A DNA stretch of 64,000 nucleotides. It comes from Warburgia ugandensis (taxonomy: Eukaryota; Streptophyta; Magnoliopsida; Canellales; Canellaceae). Under the pieces are notes generated by a model. It was not told where the DNA came from. It searched no databases and was given only the letters and a program-made list of their open reading frames with translations. Below, one piece after another: positions 25,301-36,164 of the stretch (positions are counted from its first letter, which is position 1; each line of letters starts with the position of its first letter). The translations under genes were made by a program, and so were the position numbers. Where the stretch lies: contig CP141135.1 in the NCBI GenBank assembly GCA_035236585.1, positions 2,266,001 to 2,330,000 on the forward strand. Reading direction: 5' to 3'.

Positions 25301-28300
25301 GTTACCATTCCTTCGTGCATATCTTTAATTATATCTATATACCATAGCGAAAGCACTTTCTCGCCCAACATCCTCCATATTAACTCTCTAAGGACCCTAT
25401 CATAAGCTTTCTCTAAGTCAATAAAGACCATGTGGTCCTTCCCCCTCTCCCTATATTTCTCTATCAATTATCTTAGTAAGAAACTAGCTTTCATGATAGA
25501 CCTCCGAAGCATGAAACCAAACTAGTTCTCCGATACACTTGTCTCATGTTATAGCCTCTTCTCAATTACTCTTTCAAAAAGTTTCATAGCGTGACTCAAA
25601 GTTTAATCCCTTGATAATTAGTGCAGCTCTATATATCTTCTTTATTCTTATAAATTAGTACAATAAAGCTCTTCCTCCATTCATTTGGCATTTTCTTTGA
25701 TTTTATAATCTTGTTAAACAACTTAGTCAACCAAACTACTCCAGTATCTCCCACATGCTTCCAAACCTTTATTGGTATACCATTGGGCCCCAGGGCCTTT
25801 CTAGGCCTCTTTTACTTTATGTATTCTAATCTTACGGTCATATCTATGATATCCAATGCTATTGAGGTTCACAAAACTTTCAATCCCTATATTCTCAATG
25901 CAATTGTCATTTAGCAATTTTCTAAAGTAACTTTCCTACCTTTGTTTGATCTCATCATCTTTGACTAGTATCTTTTGGTCATCACTTTTAATGCACTTAA
26001 CATGGTCTAAATCCTTAACCTTCTGTTGTCTTATTTTTGCAAGTTTAAATATATCTTTCTCACCTTCTCTTGATCCCAATCTATTATAGAGATTATCATA
26101 TGTTTTAAGTTTAGCCTCACTTACTATTTTCTTAGCAACCTTTTTAGCATTCTTATACTGTTCATAGTTTTCATTATTTCTAATTTTCTTCCATGCCTCA
26201 AAACACACCCATTTTTCTTTAATAACTTTTTGCACTGTTTCACTCCACCACGAAGTTTCTTTTACTAATTACCTTTTACCTTTAGATACTCCTAAGACAT
26301 CTTTTGCCACTTTTTTAATGGACTAGGTCATCAACTTATTTATAAGGTTTTTTTTTTTTCCTTTTAAATTCCACCACTTAGTTTTTGAATACTTACTAAA
26401 ATCATTTCCTTTCTTCCAACTTTTAATGTAGATATCCATAACCATTAACCTATGTTGTGAGGTTAAACTCTCGCTTGGTAGCACTTTACAATTCTCACAC
26501 ATTGATCTTTCGGTATTCCCAAGTAACAAAAAGTTTACTTGGCTTTTATGGAGTCCACTTATAAAGGTTATTAAGTGTTCATCTCTCTTCTTAAAGAATG
26601 TGTTTGCAAGGGCCAAGTTATATGCCAAAGAAAAATTGAGGATAGCTTCCCCCATCTCATTTCATTCTCCGATACCATTCCCTCAATGTACCCTATCATA
26701 TCCTTCTTTCTCTTTTCCTACATGGCCATTTAAGTCTACTCCTATAAATATCCCCTCTATATTGGAAATTTCTTGCATGACTCCCTCCATATCTCCCAAA
26801 ACTGTCTCTTGATTATATGTTCTAACTCTACTTGTGGTGCATATGCACTTATAACATTTATGATCTTCTCTCCTAGAACAAGTTCCATTATTATAATTCT
26901 ATCATTGGTTCTTTTAACGTCTATAACTTTATCCTTTGATTCTTTATCCACCACTATTCCTATGTCATTTCTGTTATTATCCTTTTCTACATACTAGAGC
27001 TTATACTCATCGATTTCTCTAGTTTTAGCCCCTTTCCACTTGGTTTCTTGGATATAAGCTATGTTGACTCTGCTACATTTTATCGTATCTACTAACTCTA
27101 GACTCTTACTGTCAATATCCCTATATTCCATGTGGCGATACGAATCTTATACTCTTGAGATAGCCAATTTATCCACCCACTTCTCAACCTCCATGACATG
27201 AACCCATGTCTACTTTCCACTGGACTTGGGCTTTGATGCAGCGCGTTGCTTCTGAGAGGATGCTCTAGCAGCCCTTGCCTATTTTTCACTACACCCGTGA
27301 TATGATGTAGTGCGTCGCTTACAGGGGACACCCTAGCGTAAGAGAATGTTAGCAATCGATTCATGTCATGTTAAGGTTGTCATACTTTGAAGAAGCTGAA
27401 GATGGTTTTCATTATCTTTTTCTTACTTACAAACTAATAAACATATGCATATTCATTTGCAAATAAGAAGAGAAAATAACAAAATCATCTTCAACTTCTT
27501 CAAAAAGGTTTTACTTGCCAGCTGACACTTGATGCAAAACCCTCCTTTTTTATCTGGGCTAAGGACCAGCATTAGCGGAGTTCCCTGAAATTTTCATTCA
27601 TTGAAAAGTCCTAGCCAATATTTTGTTTAGTTGTATTGCGACCAGTGAAAATTTTCACCCTTCCATTTTATAACTAAAAGCAGCAATGACTACAGTCATC
27701 AGTGGATTAGAATTTTGGGGCATGGCCATCTAAGTCAAGGGCAGTAGTATGAGCAATTTGGATCTTCATACTGCACCCACCTAGACTTATAACTGCCCCT
27801 GGGAAGGGGTGGTGGGATATCCTTTCCTTTATCTAATTCATTTTTCAAAAGTTAGATTCAGTTTTCCCATTTCATTTTCAAAGTAATTTCAGGCATCATA
27901 TAGTGAGATCAGAGAATTGAATCTCCAGCTGCTCATGACTTATAAAACGATCAGAAGAAGAAAAACCTGTGCAGACATCAAATCTGAACAGGTTGACCCT
28001 ACCTATGCATATAGCTGAAGAATATATAGCAACGTCAAGAGCAATATGCCCTCTCAAAGCTCTTTACCCTGGGTCTCAGTCCTAAAATCCCAAGCCTAAA
28101 GGTCAAGAACCTCTTTCCAGATATTTCCAGATCAAAATACTGAATGGATGTTAAGCTCAAAGGAATGGGGGGAGGGGGGGAATCCCCAGTGGAATTTAAC
28201 AATGGAACTGTCATGACCAAACTGCTCATATTGTCATACATAAGTCCTGTACTTTTATATCACGGGCAACTCAAGATAACAGAACCTAGAATACATACTC

Positions 28301-31300
28301 CAGACTTTAGACTCGTGAAGCTTCCTGCTGCTCTTCCTCCCAAGTGTGTAGCTCACTGGGCATTCATTTTTTCTTCATCAGTTCAAACACAGTGCCAACC
28401 TGCAAGATATCTATAAAACTCAAGATTTCTGAACGTGGTGACACTTTGGTAGCACTCCTTTCATAGCAAAACTACGAACCATTCACGAAATATTCTCTTT
28501 GCTTCAGCTTTATTTCTCATTCGAGACTTACAGAATTTTTAAAGGCGAGGATTGGAAGAATAGGGAAGAGTGATCCACCATACATCAAATTGTGGTAGAG
28601 ATCTATGAGTGCAGCTCAGAAACAGATATCTTCATGATAATTCTCTTTATTATCTAATTTATGGGTAGTTGACTGCTTGTTTATTTTTTCATATGACCTG
28701 CAATACATCTCAGAGGACTGGATTAAATGCAAGTTTGACAGTAAGAGCAAGTAATCAGCTAACATCATCTCATAGTTAGACTGGATGGATATATCATCTC
28801 ATACTCTAATGAAAGAGTCCTTTTGGCCAATGCAGGCTTGACCTGTGATGATAAAGCTATCAAGTTAGAGGCTAACTTCACTTGGTTCAATTCTCAAATC
28901 TTTGGCAAGTACTTATTGCCCATAGTGAATAATGAATCCTTACTTAACATTAAAGAGAATACAATTCTTGATATCCCAGCAAAATGTCCTTGGGATTGCG
29001 ATTTCCAAGTATTCTTTTTCACACATAAGAATCTTAAATAGCAGAGAAGTTGTAAAGAAAGACAAAAGAAAAGAAAATGAAAGAGAACTAGAGAAATGCA
29101 ATAAGATTCTACGTAACGATAAGTCAGTTCATTTTTTTGAATTACATGGTTATATTTTTTCACAAGAAAATGAGACAGTTAACCATCACAAGCACCTTTT
29201 TGTTGACCTCTGCACGGAATTCTTCCACAAGGCATGCATCTTTCAACCGGTTACAGATCTGTTGGTACATTATAGCATCAGTCCATGACATGATCAAAGG
29301 AGACAGAAATCATTCATATTAGGAAAAGTACTTACATTCCTCCATGCTCTATGGCCTGGAGTCTTCCTATAACCAAGAGACTGTTTGATATCAGACACAA
29401 CAAGGACCTTGAAGAAAAGAGTGCCAGACAATAGAATTAGCAAGTAGGATATGAAAAGTTTATCATTAAGGAATCAATATTTCACAGGTATCACCTTGCC
29501 GTCAACTTCCTCGAGTTTATCGCAAACAGCTTTCAGTGCTGGTAGGTAATCCTTTACAAGCATATCCTCTTTGCCACAATCTCCAGTGCCACCAACTCCA
29601 GGTAAATTACTTCCATCTGCATTCTTCCCACTTTCCACAGAATCTGGTTTTGTAATCTCAAGTCTTTGTTGAGAACCCAAATTTAAATGTTTTGCATAAC
29701 GATATAAACAGATCAAATTTGTATTCACAACAGCATTGCATTTCATCCCATTTTCTCCCTCAACACCCAGTTCTTTTGTTCTTACAATAGTTGATTGTCT
29801 CACAACCAACCGCTGGCATTCAAGGTTCCTCACTATGTAGAAAATGTTATTTCCTTTCACACCAAATTCCTTAGCAAGTTGACTCTGTGTTATTCCATTT
29901 GTTCTGCAGATATGCCAAATGCATAAAGAGAAGTATATGCATAAAGAGAAGTATAGCAACCATAACTATTCCATCATTAAAATATGATCAGAAAAGCTCT
30001 CTATAGTTTTAGAACTTACAGAAAACAAGGAGGCAAGAAAATCATATTTTCCCCTATCTGAAAGCAAAAACTATTCACAGGAAAGGAAAGTAAAATGAAT
30101 GAAGGATTTTAAGATAATATGGCCATGTTTGCCACCACCTATTGGACTGGGAAAATTCTGAACTGTTAGCTAATAACAAAGGAAAACTCTTGATTGCTAC
30201 TAGCCAAGTATCTCCAATGGTTGACTGACTCTACAGTCTAGACAACCTCTCATTCTTTCCTTATTAGCAAAGGCCACTTATTTTCCTCTTCAGAATCAAA
30301 TCCAAATTCCTTGAACAGTAAACCAATCACCAGTCAGTTTCACTAACTCAAGCTTCTTCTTCTTCTTCTTCTTCTTTCTTGCTTCTTACTTTTGTTTATT
30401 GCTAATTACTGGTCAATTTCAGTAAAAGCATAAATGATATCTTATTTTTACTGCAAGCACCACATGCCCTAGTATGCTAATCAACTTGTTTATTGCCGTA
30501 GAATCAATGGCTGAAGTGCTTGGATCAGAACACACTAAAGGTATCCAGTTCCCAAGCCTTTAACATGGTACCCACTAGCATCGAGTGAGATGATTGGGCC
30601 AGAGAAATCCAAAGAGCCTACGTAGACATCCACTGCCATGACACAGTTAAATAAGCAAAGGAGATACATGCCATCAAATTCTCCCAGATCAAGTTTGGTG
30701 TGCGGCAAAGAGATAGACGTCACTAGGTAGTGGAAAGGTAAGAGGTAGTGAGATACATTGCCATTGAATACTCCTAGATCAAGCTATCAAGGGAATTTGG
30801 TCAATATTATGGAATCACCATCAGACTGGGTGTTAAACACTGTGAACCAAGGCTGTAAAAGATACATGACAATCAAAGTACCACAGATCAAGCTATCACA
30901 GGGAATTGGATAATCTGTCACAAAATCAGCATCTGGTTATGCCTAGCAAAGAGAAAAAAGATCATTATTAGGACAAATAGAAGAATCTAGACGCATCACT
31001 CTGAATTTCTATTGAGATAATGACAACGTGACCAGTGTTTTTCAAGGATTTATAATTGTGGTTCAAAGTATGCAGCACGCAGTGGAGACAAAAATAACAT
31101 AGCTGAGTGCTGTTGAGCAGAGACTACTCAAAGCGGACTAGTGTTGCCAAGTGTAGAGAATTAATAGCTGACACCGCATAACTAATTGGAACAACCCATG
31201 AAAGACTACAGAACTGAACTTGGATATCCATCTCACAAAAGAAACTAAAGGGGTGGAGCTTTTACGAGGCTTGATCTCCAACACATTGCCTTAACAAAAA

Positions 31301-32437
31301 CCATTCTGCTCAAAGAACTCAACTTCCCAATAAGACAAGGGAACCATCCACCAACTTGTTTTCTGTTAGCAAGTATGCTCATAGGGACTCAAAAGCTTAG
31401 GCGAGCATGACAGGTAGAGCTCCAACAATTAGGGAAGAAAGAAGAGTAAACATTGCAATGACACATTAACCATTGTATCATCACTTGTGACAACAAACTA
31501 GCCATTAAATTAAGAAACTTTACATTTGATATAGGAAACTACTTGTGTATTTAGCTCTCTGAATAGACTGAAAGAAAAACACATTGAAAGGAAAGAGTTT
31601 TCTCTAAGCTGCCTTTGGCTACCAAGGAACCACTTATCTGTTGGCAATGGATTACTCAAACTCATTTCCCATTCTACTACCTTCCAGCGAGCACTTAATT
31701 CCCCGAGATGAGATCATGTTTTAAGCTGCACCTAAATTTACGTCTTAAACCAAATATGCGAAATCATTGAAAATTGAGAACTGATTTCCATCTCCATCAA
31801 TTTCCAAGCATTTTATGCTAACCAAGCATGCGAACACTATGATGTAGAACAACTTTTTCAGTCCTTCCGTGTCCTAATACTCTTTTCATTTTCTTCATGA
31901 TTTCCTCTACACTTCTATACAGGTAATGGTGCTTTGTTCTTGAATTCCAATGCATTTAGGTAATCCAAAGCGCAAAAGTCAACACTTTCTACAAATTCAA
32001 CGCAAAATTATACTAATTCTGAGCAAAAGAAACCATTTTTCGTCAATTGAAACTAAAAAATACCTTTCGATTGCGAGCCGCTCCAGCACACGCCGTTGAA
32101 TCGCAGAAATCCCCGCGTCCGCAGCTTTCAGATCATACATTCCAACAAAACTATCCCTAAGATGCTCCGGAGCAACAATCTTCAACCCTAACTTCTCCGA
32201 TTCCTCTACGGATTGTATCGAAGGATCACGAGAAGGGAAAATAGAGCCCTTTGATTCAAACTCCAACCCTGGAAGTTTGAGAATACCGTTCCAGATTGCT
32301 TGTTTAACGCCATTACAGGGATGTAAACCTGCTGAAGTGAGAGAATTCTTCAATCTGGGGAATAAATCTTGGAGAGAAATTCCATTTGCTCCTTGAGCGC
32401 AGATCTCTTCTAGAGCAGCAGATATGATCGAATCCAT
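7347..32437 (-). CDS. GTF3C1: TFIIIC largest subunit (B-block-binding, tau138/GTF3C1-like)
   Basis: It encodes the DNA-binding subunit of general factor TFIIIC, which recognises the B box of tRNA-type Pol III promoters in the nucleus. Exons, in gene order: 32437-32064, 29903-29495, 29407-29336, 29258-29196, 19550-19338, 18281-17703, 11934-8611 and 8018-7347 (TAA). All have GT-AG borders and consistent phases, totalling 5,706 nt or 1,901 aa, close to the roughly 1.8-kb-residue plant family. The B-block winged-helix segment is at about residues 126-170 ([18 protein letters not shown], then an ECQRLVVRQ strand). A second winged-helix-like block spans about 355-410 (KGITVPEV / [18 protein letters not shown]). 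A Myb/SANT-like Trp-rich segment lies near 1,095-1,165 ([28 protein letters not shown]). Basic nuclear-type patches ([11 protein letters not shown]) and acidic linkers lie between. The C-terminus ends [10 protein letters not shown]. The first ATG is preceded by no in-frame coding sequence. Introns 4 (9.6 kb) and 6 (5.8 kb) are inflated by transposons. Confidence 0.93.
8019..8610 (-). other. TFIIIC intron 7
   Basis: The donor GTACAATC follows LVIK and the acceptor CTATACAG precedes VNAYDCI. The exon 7 frame stays open for another 215 nt into this intron, but the homologous protein continues in exon 8. I see no repeat here. Confidence 0.75.
12607..12628. repeat. (TA)n microsatellite
   Basis: About eleven TA units lie inside the solo LTR, just before its minisatellite. 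Confidence 0.9.
12656..12925. repeat. Tandem repeat of about 66-83 bp inside the LTR
   Basis: Three full units and one partial begin near 12656, 12722, 12793 and 12876. Each carries GTGGGGAACATA, TAATGCATGCTTGTACTT, CATGTTGTTGCACATGCTAG and ACTTGTCTCAT. Length varies through small insertions such as AACATAGTAAGG. It probably arose by slippage within the LTR. Confidence 0.9.
13430..16521 (-). mobile_element. Near-full-length RTE-clade LINE, copy 1, inactive
   Basis: This is a 3.09-kb non-LTR retrotransposon nested in the solo LTR, with 8-bp target duplications ATAGCACA (13422-13429 and 16522-16529). Its minus-strand 3' tail is (GAT)n, about nine units at 13430-13456. In element order, an EEP endonuclease lies at 16490-15804 ([23 protein letters not shown]). 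Reverse transcriptase follows from about 15022 to 13471 ([36 protein letters not shown]), then the C-terminal [10 protein letters not shown] block. Stops and frameshifts split the single expected ORF into at least six pieces. The catalytic FADD box reads FAND near 14,230. The short length, lack of ORF1 and microsatellite tail are RTE traits. Confidence 0.92.
13471..16490 (-). pseudogene. RTE endonuclease-reverse transcriptase ORF, broken
   Basis: The polyprotein of LINE copy 1 survives as open pieces 16490-15804 (endonuclease), 15803-15519, 15411-15181, 15022-14717, 14658-14326 (RT fingers/palm) and 14295-13471 (RT palm to C-terminus). In-frame stops (for example near 14330 and 15804) and shifts separate them. 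Endonuclease residues N (WNIG), E (QES) and D/N (DLN) remain. The RT motif C has Asn for the first Asp. It cannot encode an active enzyme. Confidence 0.88.
17014..17702. other. Rest of TFIIIC intron 6
   Basis: This is AT-rich sequence between the solo-LTR target duplication and exon 6. A short (TA)n run sits near 17,365 and a poly-A run near 17,560. I see no gene. Confidence 0.6.
18895..19070 (-). mobile_element. Au-type SINE, copy 2, in TFIIIC intron 5
   Basis: It reads on the minus strand from GGGGAGCCTTGGCTCAATGG through AACAGCCTCTTGCAAAATGC to GGGCTGTCC. Its box B is diverged: GGGTTCGAGG follows GTGACTGGAGGCCAT. Long target duplications flank it, TATGGGACCCAAAAACTA (18873-18890) and TATGGGACACCCAATAACTA (19072-19091). 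It is in the same orientation as the TFIIIC gene. Confidence 0.9.
20171..20941. repeat. Tandem duplication within TFIIIC intron 4 (units A and B)
   Basis: Unit A (about 20171-20624) and unit B (about 20625-20941) align throughout: AATTATGGATTTATC / AATTAAGGATTTGTC, then CATTAGGTAGATGAA-type and TTCATTTTTCTGTTTCAC blocks. Unit B is cut off by the LINE fragment starting at about 20942. A third partial copy lies at 27830-28070. Confidence 0.8.
20942..21197 (-). mobile_element. 5'-truncated RTE LINE 3' fragment
   Basis: About 255 bp match the 3' end of LINE copy 1 (CAACTAAGGGTTGGCTATAC to CTAATCCTAGGTTT). It has lost the trinucleotide tail and abuts the left arm of the inverted-repeat element. 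It has the same orientation as LINE copy 2 but duplicates that copy's 3' end, so it is a separate copy. Confidence 0.8.
21199..24371. mobile_element. Element with ~530-bp terminal inverted repeats, non-coding
   Basis: The left arm (about 21199-21728), starting GATAAGTGTCCAAATTTG, is the reverse complement of the right arm (about 23840-24371), ending CAAATTTGGACACTTATC. The arms share long blocks such as AAATAATCACCCAATTAGTT, CATTTCTGACCTAATAAATC and GGATTTACTCAAGTCAC. The 2.1-kb centre is A-rich with no recognisable protein. It could be a foldback or Mutator-like non-autonomous DNA element, or two inverted copies of one repeat. I could not find a clear target duplication. Confidence 0.72.
24366..27340 (-). 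mobile_element. Near-full-length RTE-clade LINE, copy 2, inactive
   Basis: It is collinear with copy 1 from the 5' leader (about 27,340) to the 3' end (24,366). Endonuclease pieces lie at 27364-26323 and RT pieces from 26235 to 24483 ([11 protein letters not shown] at about 25,410; [10 protein letters not shown] near 24,590). The RT motif C is F-V-D-D here, keeping both aspartates that copy 1 has partly lost. Many stops and frameshifts show it is dead. Its (GAT)n tail is missing: the 3' end runs into the right arm of the inverted-repeat element through CTTATC. It lies in TFIIIC intron 4. Confidence 0.9.
27830..28070. repeat. Third copy of the intron 4 duplicated segment
   Basis: TTTCAAAAGTTAGATTCAG, TTTCAAAGTAATTTCAGGCA, TCTCCAGCTGCTCATGA and GCAATATGCCCTCTCAAA align with unit A at about 20395-20630. 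This copy lies right of the mobile-element cluster. Confidence 0.78.
28071..29195. other. Gene-proximal part of TFIIIC intron 4
   Basis: I see no recognisable gene or repeat apart from a G-rich run near 28,168. Short frames here are unsupported. Confidence 0.55.
29904..32063 (-). other. TFIIIC intron 1
   Basis: This 2.16-kb intron has a (TTC)n run at about 30354-30377 and otherwise unique AT-rich sequence. No domain-bearing frame is visible. Confidence 0.65.
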
Positions 32438-34117
32438 TGATGGAAATTAGGGTTTCTTGGGATGGGGTGGGATTTTGGATGGAAATTAGCGTTTGAGGGG
32501 TATTCTTCTTTGTCGTCGGAAGCTCTACTGGAGAGCAGCAATGGCGTCCGCCATCGGAGCGATAGCCCTTCTACCGCAGTGGTTCCGGAAATGGCATCAT
32601 CTAGGGGAGGTCTTGGGTTCGATACAAATCGGTGGAAACAATTGGGGAGTTCTTCTACCGGTGCGCAAATTTTCCAAAATGTATGAGCGGATGGAGCCCG
32701 CACCCTAAACAATCTCAACCGTTGACTGAGTAGTTGATTTTAATGATAGGCAGTATACAAAAATTTTCAGTGAAAAGTCACTTTTTGAATGATCCGAACC
32801 GTTGATTGACTAACCCATCCAATTGATAGGTGGTATATTGAAAATTTCCCTAATTGCAGCTGCCTAGGTATGTGATTTGGTATGATTTTGATAATGAATG
32901 TAGGCCATATCCTGTTAATTTACTAGCTGTCGATCTAAAGTCAAGAATTTATAGGATACAATCTTCAGACGGAGTTAGATTTTAGTGAATGGCTCATTGA
33001 TAGCATGGTATAGAAATTAAACGGTTTCCATTAATAAAAATGCGGGCTCCGTTACACTTTTGCCATCTCTAGATAGCATGGTAGAGTAAATAAATGGTTG
33101 AGATCAATCCAAATGAGGGCACCACTTACGGTTTTGCCCGACCTTATTCTTAAAAGGAGAAAAACGAGGATGCATTATATAGCATCCATTATATTAAGCC
33201 TCCCGCACACGGTGGATGCGCATATTACTCACGGCTTAGAAAATAATAGCGACCATAAATGGGAGCTTGCTATTGATCAGTGATATTGGATGATCACGAT
33301 CTTTAAGCTGTTTAATTGTGAACGTAATGAAGGTATATTAAGGACAGTAATTATGCGTGGAGAATCACATAAAGGTACCTTGGTTGCAAACATCAAGTAC
33401 CATTTGTAACACTCCAAGTTTCAACAGTTATAATATTATCCGCTTTGGAGCGTTCATATACCTCTTACGGCTTTGTTCTTCTCTAGTTTCATAGGAAAAA
33501 CACATTGTGACTATTAAAGTTCCATGAACTCTTATAAGCAGCTCAGTTTCTTCTCCCCAGGCAATATAAGACTAACTCTCTGTCCTTTACTATACCCTAG
33601 AAGCCTGCCAGCCTTTTCTTGGCCCGCCCTCATCAACCCAGGGCTTCTTCTCTTTAAGCTTTGTTGAAGGTTCAAGGTAACACTTTCGGCCTTGTTGGGA
33701 GATATAAAAATTACGATATTATGTTCTAGGTAGCTTGCTTCGTAAATCTTCGCTGTATCGTTATTGATTTTATGAAACAACTGATTGTTCTAGTTCCAGC
33801 TCTCGGATGAGACTAATCCAAAAGTCTCCGAAAATCTTCCAAACATTTGCATTACATTAAGATAAGGCTATGCAACAAATGGAGGAGGAATTTGGGGCAC
33901 CTATTCCCATTGCTGCACAGAAATAGTAGCTGAAGAAGGAAGCTGAGCCATATTATAAGGCTTGAAGCATTGTAATATGGGCAGGTTTACCCCACTTCTG
34001 CAGGAAAGAGCAGCAGTTATTGGGTTGGGAAATGGAAATGTTCATCTGCTTCACCTAACACAGCTGTTTTATCATGCTATATTCATTTAAAAGTAGGATT
34101 TTTGGTATTTATATCTG
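32438..34117. other. TFIIIC upstream region and intergenic DNA
   Basis: This is the 5' flank of the minus-strand TFIIIC gene. The two overlapping plus-strand frames at 32462-32708 lack a domain and lie in the promoter/5' UTR. A phrase repeated with small changes (GATCCGAACCGTTGATTGAC, and CCGTTGACTG nearby) is the kind found in plant interspersed repeats. No gene is supported. Confidence 0.5.
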
Positions 34118-34313
34118 GAGTGAGGCAATGCAGTAGAAGGTTCTAAAAGGGCAAGGAAAAGGTCCAAAAGAACATTGATATGAGCAGTGAGAAAAGATTT
34201 TAAAAACTTTGGGACTAAATAAAGTCATGGTACTTAAATAGAAGGGAATGGAGGAACAAAATTCATGTGGTTGACCCCTAATTGGGATAGGATCTTGATG
34301 ATGATGATGATGA
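34118..34313 (+). mobile_element. 5'-truncated RTE LINE 3' fragment with GAT tail
   Basis: About 195 bp from GAGTGAGGCAATGCAGTAGA to GGATCTTGATGATGATGATG match the 3' end of the RTE LINE, including the (GAT)n tail. No clear target duplication is visible. Confidence 0.85.
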
Positions 34314-35171
34314 GTTGCCGGGAACTATAAATTGCAACGGAATCGTCTTCGATATAGATTGTTAGGGATGCTACAATGCGTATGATCATGGGTACAAAAG
34401 TAGTGAAGAGAAAAACTGGCATCTTGACAAAGGTATCAAACTGCTGCCTATGATCCTGGGTACTAATGTTACAATGGGAAGCTCATCAATTTTAGCATTT
34501 GGTAGCTGCGAAGCTAGCCCTTGAAGATGTTTGGACTGGCAGAAAATGTTCTGAGACAAGTGAAGTGATGAATTGTAATTCTGTCTTGGGGCATGATTTT
34601 CTTTGCCTTAAGTTGTCCAAACTTGGAAGTCCCAGGAGCTATTAGCACTTCAATTCCAGCATCACAAAGTTATATGTAGGCTTGTGTGCATGTCAATTTC
34701 TCATTGCACCGATGTTTTGCTGACATAATTGAAGCAGAATAAGATTCTAGTTAAGATGACTATGGTTTTCACATGCACAAGACAACCTTCAATTCTCAGC
34801 ATTCACTAGTCTTCCATATGTTAACAAATTATATTAAATTTCTGGATGTTGGGCTCATCCCCACAATGAAGAGCACCTCCCTAATATGTCTAGTTTGTGA
34901 GGTTTAATTTAACTTGGTCTAGTTTGGTGCAAGAACTGTTTCATTAGGACATGTAATAGAAATAAATTTGATAAGCAATTCTCAGTTACGCCCTTCTGGT
35001 TTTTGATCATGTATGTTTAGTCAGTGTACATGAAATCATGAAGCTGCACAATATGTACTGATATATTGTTCCACCAGCTCTGTTAGTATAAGAAGGAAGA
35101 AACACGATACTGATCCGTCATCAATTGAGACAGTAAAACAGGTAATGTTTCATGGCTCAAATTCTAATAAC

Positions 35172-35871
35172 TCATATGGAAACTGCAGAGAGCAAGACTT
35201 GAACCGAAGACGATACAAGGAACAAATGCAGATTGATAGTGGAGAAAGCATAAAACCAGACAGGCATCTTTAGATTATCAAAATGCAGGATAAGAGTCTT
35301 CGCATCACCTATGGCTTTCAGAAGTTGTAGGACCTCTTGGGGCTCAGTAGCCCACGTACTGAACCTGACATATTCCAGTCGGGTAACATCTGTCAAGAGA
35401 ATGTGTAACTCTTTTAGCTCTAGAGTGTAAGATATTTGGAGGACGATCCATAATATTTTCTAGGCCAGAGCTTGAGTTTCTTGGGCTGGCTGAAGCCCTT
35501 GAAGAAAGGTGGGATGGTTAGCAGCTCCCAAGTATCAAGGTGCAGTTCCTGAAGATATTTACAGAGAAATGTAGTCTCAGGAAGATTGAGAATCCACTTG
35601 TGTTTATAAGGTGAAGTATCTTGAGGCCTTTGTTTTTGGATAGACAATGGATTATGTTTCTGATCTGTGCAGTGCTGTAAGGGAGGAATATGACGATGCT
35701 TTGGATGGATCTTTGCGAAAGAAAGGATATGAAAGGCCATGGATAACCATTCATCAAACGGGTAGTGTTGCTTCTATCTGTAGACCATGGCCTCTCTTCG
35801 TAATTGGCGTAATCTTGCTTCCATTCCTTCTCTGGATCTCCTGTGATCAGATTTGGAATGGAGTTCCACAT
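35172..35871 (-). pseudogene. F-box/LRR (FBD-like) relic
   Basis: Two overlapping frames encode leucine-rich-repeat-like text. First comes LSQRSIQSIVIFLPYS...NKGLKILHLINTSGFS, then after a frameshift YLQELHLDTWELLTIPPFF and FSQPKKLKLW. A further shift near 35,410 leads into ELKELHILLTDVTRLEYVRF and an FBD-like end (EVLQLLKAIGDAKTLILHF). Order and spacing fit the C-terminal half of plant F-box/LRR/FBD proteins. No F-box start is seen and at least two frameshifts break it. The family call is moderate. Confidence 0.5.
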
Positions 35872-36164
35872 ACATTGCCAATTTTGTGAGAGGATGAATG
35901 CAACAGCTGCTTTGCAAGGGGTAATGAGGAGACGATATCAATCAGAATCAGTTTTGGGAGATTAATAATCAGATTGCCATTTCCGCTTCGTTGTTCGAAT
36001 TCTGCCATCCTCTTCTTCTGCTATCCTAAATCTTCAGTTTTTCTGTGGTTTCTCTCAGTTTCTCTAGGTAATCAAAATTTCCGCCCAATTTGATGAGTTT
36101 TAGCAACAATCTATAAACGTCTGCATATATAGATTCACTTGGTATTCAAAAATAAAGGAGACAC

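Noticed and set aside
32462..32708. Plus-strand frames opposite the TFIIIC promoter, suggesting a divergent gene
   Set aside because: No domain, no continuing exon; frames overlap on two phases and end quickly.
33532..33780. 82-codon minus-strand frame
   Set aside because: No recognisable domain or gene structure around it.
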